Origin: Dissulfurirhabdus thermomarina
GTDB lineage: Bacteria > Desulfobacterota > Dissulfuribacteria > Dissulfuribacterales > Dissulfurirhabdaceae
Direction: 5' to 3'
NCBI RefSeq assembly: GCF_012979235.1
Contig: NZ_JAATWC010000009.1
Coordinates: 52,192-116,191, forward strand
Length of the DNA stretch: 64,000 bases
Each line of letters starts with the position of its first letter. Position 1 is the stretch's first letter. The notes below the pieces were generated by a model that saw only the letters and a list, made by a program, of their open reading frames with translations, was not told where the DNA came from and made no database searches. This document shows positions 21,249 through 30,866 of this stretch, in pieces. Position numbers and translations under genes: made by a program.

Positions 21249-22289
21249 ATGAACGACTGGCTCATCGCACTGATCAAGGTGATCTTCATCTGGTCGTGGA
21301 CCCTGCTCATCGCCACGCTGATGACCTGGGTGGAGCGGCGGGGCTCGGCCCTCATCCAGGACCGTCTCGGGCCCAACCGGGCCGGCCCCTTCGGGCTCTT
21401 CCAGCCGCTGGCCGACGGGGTGAAGCTCTTCACCAAGGAAGACATCGTGCCGGCCAAGGCGAACCGGGCGCTCTTCTTCCTGGGCCCCGTCCTCTTCGCG
21501 CTGCCGGCCTTCTCCGCCTACGCCGTGGTGCCCTTCGGGGACAAGATCGTGATCGGCGGCAAGGAGATCCTGCTCCAGGTGGCCGACGTCAGCGTGGGCT
21601 TCCTCTACATCGTGGCCATCGGGTCCATGGCCGTCTACGGGATCGTCGTGGGCGGCTGGGGGTCCAACAACAAGTACTCCATCCTCGGCGGGCTCCGGTC
21701 CACGGCCCAGCTCATCTCCTACGAGGTTCCCTGGGGGCTCGCGCTGCTGGCGGCGGTCATGGTCTACGGCTCCTTCAGCCTCCGAGAGATCGCCCTGGCC
21801 CAGCAGGGGACCTTCCTCGGGGTGCTGCCCAACTGGGGGGTCTTCAAGCAGCCCCTCGGTTTCCTGCTCTTCATCGTGGCCGCCTACGCCGAGGGCAACC
21901 GGGTGCCCTTCGACCTCCCGGAGGCCGAGAGCGAGATCGTGGCCGGCTACCACACGGAGTACGGGTCCATGCGCCTCGGGCTCTACCTCTTCGGGGAGTA
22001 CGTGAACATGTACACCCTGTCGGCCCTCATGGTGACCCTCTACTTCGGGGCCTGGCATCTGCCCTACGTGGACATGTCGCAGTGGCTGGGGCCGGTGAGC
22101 TACGGCATCGCCTCCTTCCTGGTCTTCTTCCTGAAGGTGGCCTTCTTCCTCTGGCTCTTCGTCTGGGTGCGGTGGACGGTGCCCCGTTTCCGCTACGACC
22201 AGGTCATGGGCCTCGGGTGGCGGTCGCTCATCCCCCTGGCCCTCATCAACCTCTTCATCACCGCCCTGTGCATCCAGTTGAGCGTGTGA
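21249..22289 (+). CDS. nuoH: NuoH, complex I membrane subunit H
   Basis: Membrane subunit contacting the quinone chamber; 346 residues with about eight helices. Conserved segments are WVERRGSALIQDRLGPNRAG, PLADGVKLFTKED, GGLRSTAQLISYEVPWG, YAEGNRVPFDLPEAESEIVA and WVRWTVPRFRYDQVMGLGWR. AAGGAGAGG lies a few bases before ATG 21249. It is part of the continuous nuo run. Confidence 0.97.
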   Translation: MNDWLIALIKVIFIWSWTLLIATLMTWVERRGSALIQDRLGPNRAGPFGLFQPLADGVKLFTKEDIVPAKANRALFFLGPVLFALPAFSAYAVVPFGDKIVIGGKEILLQVADVSVGFLYIVAIGSMAVYGIVVGGWGSNNKYSILGGLRSTAQLISYEVPWGLALLAAVMVYGSFSLREIALAQQGTFLGVLPNWGVFKQPLGFLLFIVAAYAEGNRVPFDLPEAESEIVAGYHTEYGSMRLGLYLFGEYVNMYTLSALMVTLYFGAWHLPYVDMSQWLGPVSYGIASFLVFFLKVAFFLWLFVWVRWTVPRFRYDQVMGLGWRSLIPLALINLFITALCIQLSV

Positions 22290-22311
22290 GCAGCGCAGTC
22301 GGGAGCGAGAC

Positions 22312-22929
22312 ATGGCCAAGCCCGTCGTCCAGAAGAGATACACGCTGACCGAGAGGGTCTACCTCGTCGAGATCCTGAAGGGGCTGGGGATCACGCTCCG
22401 GCACTTCCTGGCGAACTTCGCGGCCTCCCTGAAGCCGGGTCCGCACACGGTACCCACCACCTGGCAGTACCCGGAGGACCGGCGGGAGATCTCGCCCGTC
22501 TTCCGCGGGGCCCACATGTTGCTCCTCGACGAGCAGGGGCGCGAGAAGTGCATCGGGTGCGGGATGTGCGCCCGGGTCTGCCCCGCCCAGTGCATCACCG
22601 TGGAGCGGGGGAAGGTCCCGGAAGGCGAGGAGGAGGAATACGCCAAACGGTATGCCAAGAAGACCTTCTCGGCCGTCTTCCGGATCGATCTTCTCCGGTG
22701 CATCTTCTGCGGGTTCTGCGAGGAGACCTGTCCCCAGAACGCCCTGGCCCTGGGCCCCGACTACGAGCTGGCCCGGCCGAGCCGGGAGGAGTGCCTCCTC
22801 GAAAAGCCCCGGATGCTCGAGAACTACCGGCGGGCGATGGCGGCCGGCGGCGTCCACCGCCCGCTCAAGCCCGTGCCCGTGGCCGAGGCCGGGCCGGCCA
22901 AGGGCGGGGCGGGGGCCCAGAAGGGGTGA
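22312..22929 (+). CDS. nuoI: NuoI, complex I 2x[4Fe-4S] subunit
   Basis: Peripheral-arm ferredoxin-like subunit carrying clusters N6a and N6b. Two complete cluster motifs are seen: C80-x2-C83-x2-C86-x3-C90 and C130-x2-C133-x2-C136-x3-C140. At 205 residues it has an Ala/Gly/Pro-rich C-terminal tail. In complexes without NuoEFG, NuoI together with NuoB and NuoD is the likely entry route for electrons from ferredoxin or another low-potential donor. Its TGA stop lies within the outer end of a repeat copy at 22928. Confidence 0.96.
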   Translation: MAKPVVQKRYTLTERVYLVEILKGLGITLRHFLANFAASLKPGPHTVPTTWQYPEDRREISPVFRGAHMLLLDEQGREKCIGCGMCARVCPAQCITVERGKVPEGEEEEYAKRYAKKTFSAVFRIDLLRCIFCGFCEETCPQNALALGPDYELARPSREECLLEKPRMLENYRRAMAAGGVHRPLKPVPVAEAGPAKGGAGAQKG

Positions 22930-23082
22930 CGGCCTTGGAAGAGGCCTTCTGAGTGGATGGCCGCGCGGGAGTCACCGAATGCGGAGCGCGGAAATGTCGA
23001 GACATGAGGCGGCGTCGGGTCCGCCGCCAGGCGGAGCGCATCCGGCGCACTGTAGCGGCGGGCGACCTTTGGCGACGCCATC
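22928..23082 (-). repeat. Dispersed repeat copy between nuoI and nuoJ (diverged, reverse orientation)
   Basis: About 155 bp matching, on the minus strand, the full-length repeat at 38338-38491. Recognisable shared blocks are TGGATGGCC, ATGAGGCG, GCATCCGG and the right end TTTGGCGACGCCATC. The left end GACGGC overlaps the nuoI stop codon. The rest of the 222 bp gap (23083-23151) contains a short similar block (GTCGCCTTGCGGCGCCATC) and no gene. Confidence 0.75.
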
Positions 23083-23151
23083 GACTTTGAGGAACCACGC
23101 GGCGGTCGGCGTCGCCTTGCGGCGCCATCATCAAGGGATGTAGGACGGCCT

Positions 23152-23649
23152 ATGGACTACTACTTCTGGAGTTTCGCGGTGCTGGCGGTGGCCGCCGGCC
23201 TCTTCACCATTTCCTGGAAGAACCCGTTGCCCTGCGCCCTGGGGCTGCTCACGGTGTTCGTCGCCCTCGCCGGCCTCTACCTCCACCTCCACGCGCCGCT
23301 GGTGGCCATCTTCCAGGTGGCCATCTACGCGGGCGCCATCCTGGTGCTGGTGGTCTTCGTCATCATGTTGCTGGTCTCCCCGGAGGGACGCCTGGAGGCC
23401 TTCCAGGCCAACAAGACCTTCCGGACCCTGGGGGCGGCGCTGGGGGTGGGGCTCGCGGCGCTTTTGGCCCTGGGGGCCAAGGGGGTCGCGGACATCGTCG
23501 GCAGGCGGGAGCTTCCCGGCGGCTTCGGGGATCCGGGCAGGGTCGGCGACCTCCTCTTCTCCGACTTCCTCCTCCACTTCGAGGTGGCCTCGGTGCTGCT
23601 CCTGGTGGCCCTCATCGGCGCCATCTACCTTGCCAAACGAAACCTCTAG
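23152..23649 (+). CDS. nuoJ: NuoJ, complex I membrane subunit J
   Basis: Membrane subunit of 165 residues with five predicted helices. The conserved third-helix region FQVAIYAGAILVLVVFVIMLL is clear. The C-terminal SVLLLVALIGAIYLAKR is typical. It starts at ATG 23152 (ATGGACTACTAC), 222 bp after nuoI because of the intervening repeat. It is followed by nuoK after 13 bp. Membership of the same operon is inferred from order and strand. Confidence 0.95.
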   Translation: MDYYFWSFAVLAVAAGLFTISWKNPLPCALGLLTVFVALAGLYLHLHAPLVAIFQVAIYAGAILVLVVFVIMLLVSPEGRLEAFQANKTFRTLGAALGVGLAALLALGAKGVADIVGRRELPGGFGDPGRVGDLLFSDFLLHFEVASVLLLVALIGAIYLAKRNL

Positions 23650-23662
23650 GAAGGGCAGGCCC

Positions 23663-23965
23663 ATGGTAACGCTCAACCACTACGTCATCCTGGCCGGGAT
23701 CCTCTTCGGCCTCGGGGTCATCGGCTTTGCGACCCGCCGCAACGCCCTCGTCCTCTTCATGTGCGTGGAACTCATGCTGAACGCCGTCAACCTCATGCTC
23801 ACGGCCTTCGCGGAGTTCCGGGCCGACATGGCCGGCCAGGTCATGGTGCTCTTCATCTATGCCGTGGCGGCCGCCGAGGTGGCGGTGGGCCTGGCCATCC
23901 TGATCGTCCTCTTCCGCCACGTGCAGGACGTGGACGTGAATAAGTTCCAGCTGCTCAAATGGTGA
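23663..23965 (+). CDS. nuoK: NuoK, complex I membrane subunit K
   Basis: Small antiporter-like (MnhC-type) subunit, 100 residues and three helices. Conserved acidic positions lie in LFMCVELMLNAVNLML and in the third helix FIYAVAAAEVAVGLAIL. The start MVTLNHYVILAG at 23663 follows AAGGGCAGG; an 11-codon extension into nuoJ is unlikely. Confidence 0.96.
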   Translation: MVTLNHYVILAGILFGLGVIGFATRRNALVLFMCVELMLNAVNLMLTAFAEFRADMAGQVMVLFIYAVAAAEVAVGLAILIVLFRHVQDVDVNKFQLLKW

Positions 23966-24060
23966 CTGCGTCGCACAAGGCCGCGACCGCTTCGGGGCGG
24001 GGCATGTGCCGTCCGTCGCCTCGGCATGTCTCGCATCCATCCACCCGACGGTGATCGCTC
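23966..24060 (+). repeat. Possible degenerate repeat copy between nuoK and nuoL
   Basis: The 110 bp nuoK-nuoL gap begins with GCGTCGCACAAGGCCGCG, resembling the left end of the dispersed repeat (GCGTCGCAAAAAGTCGCG). It also contains CATCCATCCACC near its other end. The middle is too diverged for certainty. The ribosome site AAGGGG for nuoL follows at about 24064. Confidence 0.35.
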
Positions 24061-24075
24061 GATAAGGGGTCATTC

Positions 24076-26070
24076 ATGGAAGGCGCAATTGCACTCATCC
24101 CGCTCTTTCCCCTGGCCGGATTCCTCCTGAACGGGCTCCTGGGCAAGAAGGCCGGGAAGTCCTTCGTCTCCTTCGTGGGCTGCGCCAGCGTGGGCCTCGC
24201 CTTCGCCGTGGCCCTCCTGGTCTTCCGGGACCTTCTCGCCCGCCCGCCGGAGGAACGCCAGCTCGTCCAGGTGCTCTGGAGCTGGATGGCCGTGGGCGGG
24301 TTCCACGCGGACCTCGCCTTCCTGGTGGATCAGCTCTCCGGGGTCATGATCCTGGTGGTGACGGGGGTCGGGTTCCTGATCCACATCTACAGCATCGGTT
24401 ACATGCACGACGACGAGTCGTACTGGCGTTACTTCGCCTACCTCAACATGTTCGTCTTCTTCATGGCCATGCTGGTCCTCGGGGCCAACTACGTGGTCAT
24501 GTTCGTGGGGTGGGAGGGGGTCGGCCTGGCCTCGTACCTCTTGATCGGGTTCTGGTACAAGGGCCTCGACAACGCCATCGCCGGCAAGAAGGCCTTCGTG
24601 GTGAACCGGATCGGCGACTTCGGCTTCGTCCTGGGCATGTTTCTCATGTTCGTGACCTTCGGGTCCTTGTCGTACCTGGAGGTCTTCCCCAAGGCCTACC
24701 ACCTCTTCGAGGCGGGGCAGCTCCCCCTCGATTCCACGGTGATGGTGGCCATCTGCCTCCTGCTCTTCCTGGGCGCCACGGGCAAGTCGGCCCAGATCCC
24801 CCTCTACGTGTGGCTGCCCGACGCCATGGCGGGCCCGACCCCGGTCTCGGCCCTCATCCACGCCGCCACCATGGTGACCGCCGGCGTCTACATGGTGGCC
24901 CGGTCGAACATCCTCTACACCCTGGCGCCCACGGCGCTCCTGGTGGTGGCCGGGGTGGCGGCGGCCACGGCCCTCTACGCTGCCACCATCGGCATCCTCC
25001 AGAACGACATCAAGAAGGTCCTGGCCTATTCCACCGTGAGCCAGCTGGGCTACATGTTCATCGGCGTGGGGGTGGCGGCCTACTGGGCCGGGATCTTCCA
25101 CCTGGTGACCCACGCCTTCTTCAAGGCCTGCCTCTTCCTCTGCTCCGGCTCGGTGATCCATGCCATGGGCGGGGACCAGGACATGCGGCACATGGGGGGG
25201 CTGGCCCGGAAGATGCCCGTCACCTACGTGACCATGCTGACGGCCACCATCGCCATCGCCGGCATCCCGCCCTTCGCCGGCTTCTTCAGCAAGGACGAGA
25301 TCCTCTGGAAGGCCTTCACCTTCCCCTTCTTCCCCGAGGCCGGCCGGGTCATCTGGCTGGTGGGGACCATCGGCGCGGCGGTGACGGCCTTCTACATGTT
25401 CCGGCTCATCTTCCTCACCTTCCACGGGTCGTTCCGGGGGACGGCGGAACAGGCCCACCACCTCCACGAGTCTCCGGTGTCCATGACGGGCCCGCTGGTG
25501 ATCCTCGCGTTTCTCTCCTTCTGCGGCGGCTGGATGGGGGTCTCTCCCCTCATCGGGGAGACCCTGGGGGGCGTGCCGAACCTGCTCGAACACTTCCTCG
25601 AGCCGGTCTTCGAGCACTCCGCCGAGATCGTCGCCATCGCGGGGCACCCGGCCCATTACTCCCACGGGACGGAGTGGGGCCTCATGGGGCTGTCGGTCCT
25701 GGTGGCGGTACTCGGCTTCCTGCTCGCCTTCTTCATCTACCGGGTGCGGTTCGAGACCCTGCCGGCGCGGCTGGCCGCCACGTTCTCCCTGCCCTACAAG
25801 CTGGTCTACAACAAGTACTACGTGGACGAGATCTACGAAGCCCTGGTGGTGAAGCCCGTCTACTACCTCTCCATGGTCCTGTGGAAGGTGGCGGACGTGG
25901 TGCTCATCGACGGGCTGTGCGTGAACGGCTCCGCCTGGGCCGTGCGCTGGACGTCGAGCCTGGTCCGGCGGGTGCAGAACGGCTACCTCCAGACCTATGC
26001 CGCCTTCATGGCCCTGGGGGTGGTGGCCATCCTGTGCTTTCTCCTCTTCGGGGAGGGGGGCTGGCGATAG
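24076..26070 (+). CDS. nuoL: NuoL, complex I proton-pumping subunit L
   Basis: Largest antiporter-like membrane subunit, 664 residues, with about 16 helices and the long lateral amphipathic helix expected at the C-terminal side. Conserved segments include VMFVGWEGVGLASYLLIGFW, LFLGATGKSAQIPLYVWLPD, MAGPTPVSALIHAATMVTAG, AYSTVSQLGYMF and HAFFKACLFLCSGSVIHAM. It starts at ATG 24076 (MEGAIALIPLFPL). It is followed by nuoM after 55 bp. Confidence 0.97.
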   Translation: MEGAIALIPLFPLAGFLLNGLLGKKAGKSFVSFVGCASVGLAFAVALLVFRDLLARPPEERQLVQVLWSWMAVGGFHADLAFLVDQLSGVMILVVTGVGFLIHIYSIGYMHDDESYWRYFAYLNMFVFFMAMLVLGANYVVMFVGWEGVGLASYLLIGFWYKGLDNAIAGKKAFVVNRIGDFGFVLGMFLMFVTFGSLSYLEVFPKAYHLFEAGQLPLDSTVMVAICLLLFLGATGKSAQIPLYVWLPDAMAGPTPVSALIHAATMVTAGVYMVARSNILYTLAPTALLVVAGVAAATALYAATIGILQNDIKKVLAYSTVSQLGYMFIGVGVAAYWAGIFHLVTHAFFKACLFLCSGSVIHAMGGDQDMRHMGGLARKMPVTYVTMLTATIAIAGIPPFAGFFSKDEILWKAFTFPFFPEAGRVIWLVGTIGAAVTAFYMFRLIFLTFHGSFRGTAEQAHHLHESPVSMTGPLVILAFLSFCGGWMGVSPLIGETLGGVPNLLEHFLEPVFEHSAEIVAIAGHPAHYSHGTEWGLMGLSVLVAVLGFLLAFFIYRVRFETLPARLAATFSLPYKLVYNKYYVDEIYEALVVKPVYYLSMVLWKVADVVLIDGLCVNGSAWAVRWTSSLVRRVQNGYLQTYAAFMALGVVAILCFLLFGEGGWR

Positions 26071-26125
26071 GCCGCGGGCCGGAACGTGAAGGGGCGATCC
26101 TAGCTCAGGACGAAAAGGACCCGAG

Positions 26126-27697
<1,572 letters not shown>

Positions 27698-27703
27698 CGG
27701 ACC

Positions 27704-29245
27704 ATGACAGACCTCGCAACGGCGTTCAACCTTCAGTCCATCTGGAACATCGCGGGCGGGCAGGTCGTCCTGCTCGCCACCGGCCTCGTCCTCATCGCCC
27801 TGGAACTCCTCATGGCGGGGCAGTCCAGGGCCGCCCGGAGCGCCGCCCTGGGGTGGGCCACCGTGGTGGGATTGCTCCTCGCCCTCGGGCACGTGGTCTT
27901 CCGGGAGTGGACCTTGTCGGCGGTGGTGTTGTCCGGGGTCTTCTCCATGGAGAAGTTCACCGTCTTCCTGGTGGCGGTCCTCCTGTTGGCCGGGGTTCTG
28001 GCGGCCCTCATGAGCATCGGCTACCTGCGGAACAACGAGGAGCCCAGGGGCGAGTACTTCATCCTGCTGCTCTTTTCCGTCTACGGCGCCGTGGCCTTCG
28101 TCCAGTCGGTGGACCTCCTCATGATGTTCATCGCCCTCGAGGTGATGTCCGTCGCCGTCTACGTGCTGGCCGCCTACCTGAAGAACGACCGCGCCTCGGT
28201 GGAAGGGGCCATGAAGTACTTCCTGCTGGGCAGCTTCGGGTCCGCCTTCTTCCTCTTCGGCGTGGTCTGGCTCTACGGCCTCACCGGGACCTTGAACCTC
28301 AGCGAGATGGCGGTGATCCTCTCCGGCGGGCTCTTCCGCCAACCGCCGGTCCTGGTGGCCTTCGCCATGCTGAGCGCCGGGCTCTTCTTCAAGATGGCCC
28401 TGGTCCCCTTCCACATGTGGACGCCGGACGTCTACGAGGGGAGCCCCTCGGTGGTCACCGGTTTCATGGCCACCGCCGTCAAGGCCGGTGCCTTCGGCGC
28501 CTTCCTGAAGATCCTCACCGTGGCCTTTTCGCCCATCCTGAGCACGGGCGGCGTCACCCACTTCCTCATGACCCACAACCTCGGTGGGATGGCGGCCTAC
28601 TGGCAGCCCGTGCTCTGGTGGCTGGCCCTTCTCACCATGTTCATCGGGAACCTCCTGGCGATCTCGCAGCAGAACATCAAGCGGATGCTGGCCTATTCCT
28701 CCATCGCCCACGCCGGTTACATGACCCTGGGTCTTTTGGCCGGCAACGCCGACGGGCGGATGGGGGTGCTCTTCTACCTCTTTTCCTACACCCTGATGAA
28801 CCTCGGCGCCTTCGGCGTGGTCTACCTCATCGACGGCCGGGAACGGGGGGCCCAGACCCTCGAGGACTACCGGGGCCTCGGCTTCCGGGTGCCGGGCCTG
28901 AGCTTCCTGCTTTCGCTCTTCCTGGTGGCCATGGCGGGCCTGCCGCCCACCGCCGGCTTCATCGGGAAGTTCTACGTCTTCGCGGCGGCCATCCGGGAGG
29001 GGTACCTGCTGCTCGCGGCGCTCGGCATCCTGACCAGCGTCATGGGGGCCTACTACTACCTCCGGGTCGTCTACCTGCTCTACATGAAGGACCCGGTCCG
29101 CGAGGTGAGCGTGGGCCGCGTGGACGCCCCCACCTTCGTGGCCCTGGCGGCCATGGGCCTGGGGGTCCTCTACCTCGGGATCCTCCCGCAGGGCCTGGCC
29201 CGGCTGGCCCAGGCAGCCCAGGCGAGCCTGGCCTACCTCTTCTAG
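27704..29245 (+). CDS. nuoN: NuoN, complex I proton-pumping subunit N
   Basis: Antiporter-like membrane subunit of 513 residues, about 14 helices. Typical segments are LLMMFIALEVMSVAVYVLAAY, KYFLLGSFGSAFFLFG, FKMALVPFHMWTPDVYEGSP, AYSSIAHAGYMTLGL and LPPTAGFIGKFYVFAAAI. It is the last gene of the nuo run; a hairpin terminator follows 20 bp downstream. With nuoA-D and nuoH-M the cluster encodes the 11 core subunits only. Confidence 0.97.
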   Translation: MTDLATAFNLQSIWNIAGGQVVLLATGLVLIALELLMAGQSRAARSAALGWATVVGLLLALGHVVFREWTLSAVVLSGVFSMEKFTVFLVAVLLLAGVLAALMSIGYLRNNEEPRGEYFILLLFSVYGAVAFVQSVDLLMMFIALEVMSVAVYVLAAYLKNDRASVEGAMKYFLLGSFGSAFFLFGVVWLYGLTGTLNLSEMAVILSGGLFRQPPVLVAFAMLSAGLFFKMALVPFHMWTPDVYEGSPSVVTGFMATAVKAGAFGAFLKILTVAFSPILSTGGVTHFLMTHNLGGMAAYWQPVLWWLALLTMFIGNLLAISQQNIKRMLAYSSIAHAGYMTLGLLAGNADGRMGVLFYLFSYTLMNLGAFGVVYLIDGRERGAQTLEDYRGLGFRVPGLSFLLSLFLVAMAGLPPTAGFIGKFYVFAAAIREGYLLLAALGILTSVMGAYYYLRVVYLLYMKDPVREVSVGRVDAPTFVALAAMGLGVLYLGILPQGLARLAQAAQASLAYLF

Positions 29246-29265
29246 GCTCCGTCCGCTTCGCCCAC

Positions 29266-29296
29266 AAGGCCCTCTCCCGGCGGGGAGGGCCTTCTT
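29266..29296 (+). terminator. Hairpin terminator after nuoN
   Basis: A perfect 9 bp stem (AAGGCCCTC at 29266-29274 pairing with GAGGGCCTT at 29285-29293) with a 10-base loop follows nuoN by 20 bp. The T-tract is poor (CTT), so it may be an imperfect intrinsic terminator. A repeat copy begins immediately after it. Confidence 0.6.
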
Positions 29297-29527
29297 GATG
29301 GCGTCGCAAAGAGTCGCGGGCTGGGGCGTTGTTTCGGATGTTGTCGTCCTTGCGGCGTACCGTGGCGTACGCCTCATTCCTCGATGGCGTCGCGAGAATC
29401 GCCGATGGCGATGGTGCTTCAGGCCCCTCGCAGCCCCCGGCGGCGCCTCGTTCCTCGCGATGATCGCGCCTTGTCCTTGGCGATTCCCGCTTAGCCATCC
29501 ACCCAGAGGACTTTTGGCGAGGCCATC
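29297..29527 (+). repeat. Dispersed repeat copy, composite, after nuoN
   Basis: 231 bp starting GATGGCGTCGCAAAGAGTCG and ending TTTTGGCGAGGCCATC. The outer parts match the 154 bp copy at 38338-38491. A second repeat-like start (GATGGCGTCGCGAGAATCGC) occurs inside at about 29383. CGCCTCATTCCTCG and CGCCTCGTTCCTCG flank that inner segment, which suggests a nested insertion or partial duplication. The inner part resembles the copy at 56038-56198. Confidence 0.8.
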
Positions 29528-29808
29528 CTTTTGGGGCGTCACCGAAGGCGCCGGCCCCGGCCCCGGCCTCCCGGCGCCCGAAGCGGTCTTTTCCGTTTTC
29601 GCGCCTTGCGCCCTTCCCTACGGCCGTTTTCCCCTGCCCCGCCTCCTCGCACTCGGCCCGGCCCGGGGTGATCCGAGCGGTTTCCAGCGGGGGGGCGCCG
29701 CGGCGGGGCGGGCCGCACCGCGGGCGCGGCGTGCGAAACGGGGCCCGGCGGGGTAGATTTCGGATGGGCATCGCCCCGGCGGTGCACAAGCGACCCCGGA
29801 GGGGAGAC
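29528..29808. other. GC-rich intergenic stretch upstream of queC
   Basis: About 280 bp between the repeat and queC. It is strongly G/C-biased with several runs of G and no recognisable gene, riboswitch fold or promoter. Only the queC ribosome site (GGAGGGGAG just before 29809) is clear. Confidence 0.5.
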
Positions 29809-30486
29809 ATGGACCGGGAAAAGGCCATCTGCCTCGTCAGCGGCGGGCTCGACAGCTGTGTCACGGCGGCCATCGCCGCGGCGCGGCACGAGCGCCTGGC
29901 CTTCCTCCACGTCAACTACGGCCAGCGGACCGAGAGGCGGGAGCTTTCGGCCTTTCGGGAGATCGCCGCCCATTACGGGGTCCGGGAGACCTTGATCCTG
30001 GAGATGCCCCATATCCGGTGCATCGGCGGCTCGGCCCTCACCGATCCCGACATCCCCGTCCCGGAGAACGCCCTCGGGGAGGAAGGGATCCCCGTGACCT
30101 ACGTCCCGTTCCGGAATGCCCACCTCCTGGCCGCCGCCGTTTCCTGGGCGGAAGTCATCGGTGCAGGTGTCATCTACATCGGCGCCACCGAGGTGGACAG
30201 CTCCGGCTACCCGGATTGCCGGGCCGAGTTCTTCCGGGCCTTCGAGCGGGCGGCCGAGGCGGGGACCCGGCCCGAGACCCGCGTCCGCGTGGCGGCTCCC
30301 GTCCTCCACATGGGAAAGGCCGATGTCGTCCGCCGCGGGGTGGAACTCGGGGCCCCCCTGCATCTGACCTGGTCGTGCTACCAGGGCGAGTCCGAGGCCT
30401 GCGGGGCGTGCGATTCGTGCCTCTTGCGGCTCAAGGGGTTCCGGGAGGCCGGCGTGCCGGATCCAATCCCGTACCGAGAGGGATGA
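29809..30486 (+). CDS. queC: QueC, 7-cyano-7-deazaguanine synthase
   Basis: ATP-dependent enzyme converting 7-carboxy-7-deazaguanine to preQ0 in queuosine synthesis. The PP-loop is CLVSGGLDSCV near residues 8-18. The C-terminal zinc-binding pattern has four Cys (CYQGESEACGACDSC). Other family segments are LHVNYGQRTERRE, VPFRNAHLLAAAVSWAE and YIGATEVDSSGYPDCRAEFF. It is 225 residues from the ATG preceded by GGAGGGGAG; an upstream in-frame extension is discarded. It overlaps the next gene by 4 bp. Confidence 0.96.
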   Translation: MDREKAICLVSGGLDSCVTAAIAAARHERLAFLHVNYGQRTERRELSAFREIAAHYGVRETLILEMPHIRCIGGSALTDPDIPVPENALGEEGIPVTYVPFRNAHLLAAAVSWAEVIGAGVIYIGATEVDSSGYPDCRAEFFRAFERAAEAGTRPETRVRVAAPVLHMGKADVVRRGVELGAPLHLTWSCYQGESEACGACDSCLLRLKGFREAGVPDPIPYREG

Positions 30487-30866
30487 TGAAGGCCGTCTTC
30501 GAATGCTGCTGCTGCGGCCACTGCTGCCACGGGGAGAGCACCGTCTCCCTGACCCCGGGGGAGCAGGCCGCCATGGCCCGGTTCCTCGGGATGGAGACCG
30601 GGGCGTTCCTCGCGGCCTACTGTGTCGAGCGGCCGGGCCGCGTGGAGATGCGGGTGGTGGACGGCCACTGCGTCTTCTACGGCGACGACGGCCTGTGCCG
30701 GGTGCATCCCGTCAAGCCCTCCCATTGCCGCCGCTGGCCGCTCCACCCGAGCATCCTCGGGGACCGCGGAGCCTGGGAGGCCATCCGGGCGGACTGCCCC
30801 GGCTTCGATCCCGATGCCACCTACGAGGAGGTCTGCGAGCAGGTCCGCCGGGAGGCCGGGGGATGA
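30483..30866 (+). CDS. YkgJ-type CxxCxxCC cysteine-cluster protein
   Basis: Small cytoplasmic protein of 127 residues in the YkgJ/UPF0153 cysteine-cluster family, thought to bind zinc or an iron-sulfur cluster; its biochemical role is not established. The N-terminus reads FECCCCGHCCHG, followed by LTPGEQAAMARFLGM, then HCVFYGDDGLCRVHPVKPSHCRRWPLHP, which carries the remaining conserved Cys. It starts in the queC stop (ATGATGA) and ends overlapping the next gene by ATGA, so the three genes form a tight operon. Confidence 0.85.
   Translation: MMKAVFECCCCGHCCHGESTVSLTPGEQAAMARFLGMETGAFLAAYCVERPGRVEMRVVDGHCVFYGDDGLCRVHPVKPSHCRRWPLHPSILGDRGAWEAIRADCPGFDPDATYEEVCEQVRREAGG

Noticed and set aside
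29528..29808. Possible preQ1 or other riboswitch upstream of queC
   Set aside because: No recognisable preQ1 aptamer core (short stem-loop with A-rich tail) or conserved fold was found; the sequence is simply GC-rich.
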